Below, piece after piece: positions 6,940 to 8,258 of a stretch of DNA of 8,258 bases. The notes beneath the pieces were generated by a model. That model saw only the letters and a list, made by a program, of their open reading frames with translations, did not search any database and was not told where the DNA came from. Source of the stretch: Rhodospira sp. (lineage in GTDB: Bacteria; Pseudomonadota; Alphaproteobacteria; Rhodospirillales; Rhodospirillaceae). The stretch is from NCBI GenBank assembly GCA_028277295.1, contig JANQGN010000181.1:1-8258 (forward strand), given 5' to 3'. The stretch's first letter is position 1; each line of letters starts with the position of its first letter. A program made the translations under genes and the position numbers.

Positions 6940-7536
6940 TCAGCGTCCGGCCGCCGCCTCGTCGGCCGGGCCCTGAGCCGGAATGCCAAGCGGTGCGAAG
7001 TTGGCCCGACCACGCATGGCGCGGTGTTGCCGCAGCGCCCAGGCGACATTGGGATAGGCCAGTGCGTCCCAGGGCACCTCGTCCCAGGTCATCAACGCGA
7101 CCTCCTGGCTTTCCGGGCCGGCCGCACAGTCCGGTGAGCGCATGCGCGCCCGGTACATCAGGTGCACCTGGCTGATGTGCGACAGATTATAGATCGCCAG
7201 CAGATCCACCAGGTCGACGGTGGCGCGGGCTTCCTCCCACACCTCGCGGCGCGCCCCGTCCTCCGTGCTCTCGCCCAGTTCCATGAAGCCGGACGGCAGG
7301 CACCACATGCCAACGCGCGGCGGGATGGCCCGCCGGCACATCAGAATCCGGTCCCGCCACGCGCACACCGCGCCAACAATGACGCGCGGATTTTCGTAGC
7401 GCACGAAGCCGCAGTCAGCGCAGACAAGGCGCTCTCTGTTATCACCGTCGGGGACCATGACCTTGGTCGGCCCCTCCCCCCGCGCCCCGCCGGGCACGCT
7501 GGTAAAGTAAGCTCTGGGAAGGGACGGTCCGCTCAC
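6940..7536 (-). CDS. Nudix hydrolase with partial zinc-ribbon motif
   Basis: Nudix enzymes split nucleoside diphosphates linked to another group, using a metal held by the Nudix box. The substrate here is not evident. With the GTG start it has 198 residues. The box runs from G83 to about A105 (GFMELGE, then REVWEE with E98, E101 and E102 as metal-binding type residues). The usual glycine near the box end is replaced by arginine (EEARA). Ahead of it lies VPDGDNRERLVCADCGF, which looks like the second half of a zinc ribbon with one cysteine pair (C39, C42), followed by YENPRVIVGAV. The start is uncertain: relatives usually begin shortly before the PDGDNR segment, which favours the ATG at 7458 (172 residues). 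The upstream 26 residues look unlike protein. Purine-rich GAGGGG lies about 12 bases before that ATG. The stop is seven bases from the end of the convergent sensor kinase. Confidence 0.88.
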   Translation of the reverse strand: MSGPSLPRAYFTSVPGGARGEGPTKVMVPDGDNRERLVCADCGFVRYENPRVIVGAVCAWRDRILMCRRAIPPRVGMWCLPSGFMELGESTEDGARREVWEEARATVDLVDLLAIYNLSHISQVHLMYRARMRSPDCAAGPESQEVALMTWDEVPWDALAYPNVAWALRQHRAMRGRANFAPLGIPAQGPADEAAAGR

Positions 7537-7604
7537 CGCTGGTCTGACCCGGGCTGGAAGAGGCGATCCGCCCCTTATCTCGTATTGGCTAGACGACCGG
7601 TCTT

Positions 7605-7632
7605 CCTGGGTCCTGGCTCACCAGGCCCAAGG
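7605..7632. repeat. 12-bp imperfect hairpin upstream of the Nudix gene
   Basis: CCTGGGTCCTGG and CCAGGCCCAAGG pair at 10 of 12 positions around a CTCA loop. It lies between the Nudix gene and the small gene ending at 7686. There is no T-run on the minus strand after it, so it is not a clear intrinsic terminator. Nothing else recognisable was seen in 7537-7666. Confidence 0.45.
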
Positions 7633-7666
7633 ACACCCGCCGCGCCGGACGCCCACAACAAGACGT

Positions 7667-7680
7667 CCCGATTTGTCGGG
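7667..7680 (-). terminator. Weak candidate terminator after the 78-residue gene
   Basis: CCCGA/TCGGG form a five-pair stem with a four-base loop, starting five bases after the TAA of the small minus-strand gene. On the minus strand it is followed by ACGTCTTGTTG, which is T-rich but not a true run. It is weak evidence that the small frame ends a transcript here. Confidence 0.3.
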
Positions 7681-7685
7681 CAGTA

Positions 7686-7922
7686 TTATACCAGGATGTC
7701 GAGATAGGTTCCACGCGGGGCGTTGGGGTCCAGAACCATCCCTTCAAATCGGATCACCTGCGGCGTCCGTGCCTCCGCCCCGCGAACAGCAGCCGATGGC
7801 GGGCCGTCGACACCGCCGCCCGCTCGACCGCCGCGCCCATCCACGGCCATCATCGCGGCGCTCGCCGACGACGCCCGCGGCGCCCGTATGGTGGATCCCG
7901 TCACCCCCTGGATGTCGGCCAT
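7686..7922 (-). CDS. Small hypothetical protein, 78 residues
   Basis: I do not recognise this protein. It begins with an ATG (MADIQGVTGSTIRAP), has a middle rich in alanine, glycine and arginine (about 15-50) that looks disordered, and ends with a more structured-looking segment, TPQVIRFEGMVLDPNAPRG then TYLDILV. It has no signal peptide, membrane span or cysteines. A purine-rich stretch, AAGGACGGGAAGAG, precedes the ATG. A small hairpin follows the TAA. It lies on the same strand as the small gene at 8066-8248, 143 bases downstream of it. Codons in the C-terminal part fit a genuine GC-rich gene. The call is moderate because the frame is short and the opposite strand is also open here. Confidence 0.5.
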   Translation of the reverse strand: MADIQGVTGSTIRAPRASSASAAMMAVDGRGGRAGGGVDGPPSAAVRGAEARTPQVIRFEGMVLDPNAPRGTYLDILV

Positions 7923-8065
7923 GGCTCTTCCCGTCCTTCTGCCGGGCTTATGTCATGTCAAGACTCGCCCGCGTTCGGGCACACACCGGCACCGTGGCCC
8001 GATCGCCGGATTGACATCCTGTCGGCGAGTCCGCGCGGGCGTCCTTGTGTTCCGCCAAGTCCCGC
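7923..8065. other. Spacer between two small minus-strand genes
   Basis: A hairpin, GCCCG/CGGGC at 7967-7980 with a CGTT loop, is followed on the minus strand by GAGTCTTGACATGACATAA. The hairpin might end the upstream transcript, and TTGACA (7964-7959 on the minus strand) could be a -35 element for the 78-residue gene. No matching -10 element was found at the usual distance. Confidence 0.3.
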
Positions 8066-8248
8066 TCAGGCCGAAATGTCCACCGTTCCGCCCTTTCCGG
8101 GGGCGGCGGCCGGCGTCACCGCCTGACCCGGCGTCTGGGCTTCGCCAGCGCCCTGGGCCAGCAGATTGGCCACCGCCTGTTCCGACTCGGCGGCCATCTT
8201 GAGCATCGATGTCTGGGAGTGCAAAAGACTCATCGCATGCGAGAGCAT
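8066..8248 (-). CDS. Small alanine/glutamine-rich protein, possibly YjfB-like; may extend past window
   Basis: Up to 60 residues are visible, ending in TGA. Residues 6-32 (MSLLHSQTSMLKMAAESEQ then AVANLLAQG) form a likely amphipathic helix with regular Met, Leu and Ala spacing. The tail is a flexible Gln/Pro/Ala/Gly segment ending TVDISA. The helix resembles the core of the short YjfB-like putative motility proteins, which have a similar size and a Leu-Lys-x2-x-x-x-x-x-Gln-x-x-x-x-Leu-Leu pattern. This is a weak recognition by eye. The start may be the ATG at 8248, the ATG at 8233 or lie outside the window, as the frame is open to the edge. No clear ribosome binding site is seen before 8248, though GGGGG lies at the window end. 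Confidence 0.55.
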   Translation of the reverse strand: MLSHAMSLLHSQTSMLKMAAESEQAVANLLAQGAGEAQTPGQAVTPAAAPGKGGTVDISA

Positions 8249-8258
8249 CGTGCCCCCG

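Noticed and set aside
7162..7707. 181-codon plus-strand open frame opposite the Nudix gene
   Set aside because: It runs antisense to the Nudix box region and reads as a low-complexity shadow with no start signal.
1..8258. A new defence, secretion or biosynthetic system
   Set aside because: All the large genes belong to common families, on alternating strands and with no shared operon. Nothing in the sequence supports a novel multi-gene system.

Overview
The window looks like ordinary chromosome from a high-GC alphaproteobacterium, most likely a Rhodospirillales-type organism. This rests on overall base composition, the style of the proteins, and dispersed palindromic repeats ending in motifs such as GCAATGACG and CCTCATCCTGAG, which are common in alphaproteobacterial intergenic DNA. 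The taxonomic call is an inference. There is no sign of a phage, plasmid, transposase, CRISPR array, tRNA or rRNA.

Layout from left to right: (1) 2-1222 (+) is the C-terminal half of an NADP-type malic enzyme (maeB), cut by the window edge. (2) 1316-2956 (+) is a PhoR-type sensor histidine kinase with a good ribosome binding site and a long proline-rich C-terminal tail. (3) 2957-3340 has no gene. It holds two adjacent repeat structures, a 207-bp nested inverted repeat and a 105-bp imperfect palindrome. (4) 3341-4402 (-) is an exported di-heme cytochrome c peroxidase (CcpA type). (5) 4403-5186 is a 784-bp stretch with no convincing gene, containing two AT-rich islands and several small inverted repeats. 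(6) 5187-6932 (+) is a membrane-anchored sensor histidine kinase with two PAS domains and no response regulator nearby. (7) 6940-7536 (-) is a Nudix hydrolase, tail to tail with the kinase across 7 bases. (8) 7686-7922 and 8066-8248 (both -) are two small candidate genes. The second, at the right edge, weakly resembles small YjfB-like motility-associated proteins.

The genes do not form one pathway. Central carbon metabolism (malate to pyruvate), phosphate sensing, periplasmic peroxide removal, an unknown signal input and nucleotide-type pyrophosphate hydrolysis sit side by side, mostly as single transcription units with alternating strands. The observations most worth a second look are the nested inverted repeats behind phoR, where many alphaproteobacteria carry pst/pho genes, and a near-identical GCGATCCG/CGGATCGC palindrome in the leaders of both histidine kinase genes. 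I found no convincing new multi-gene system.
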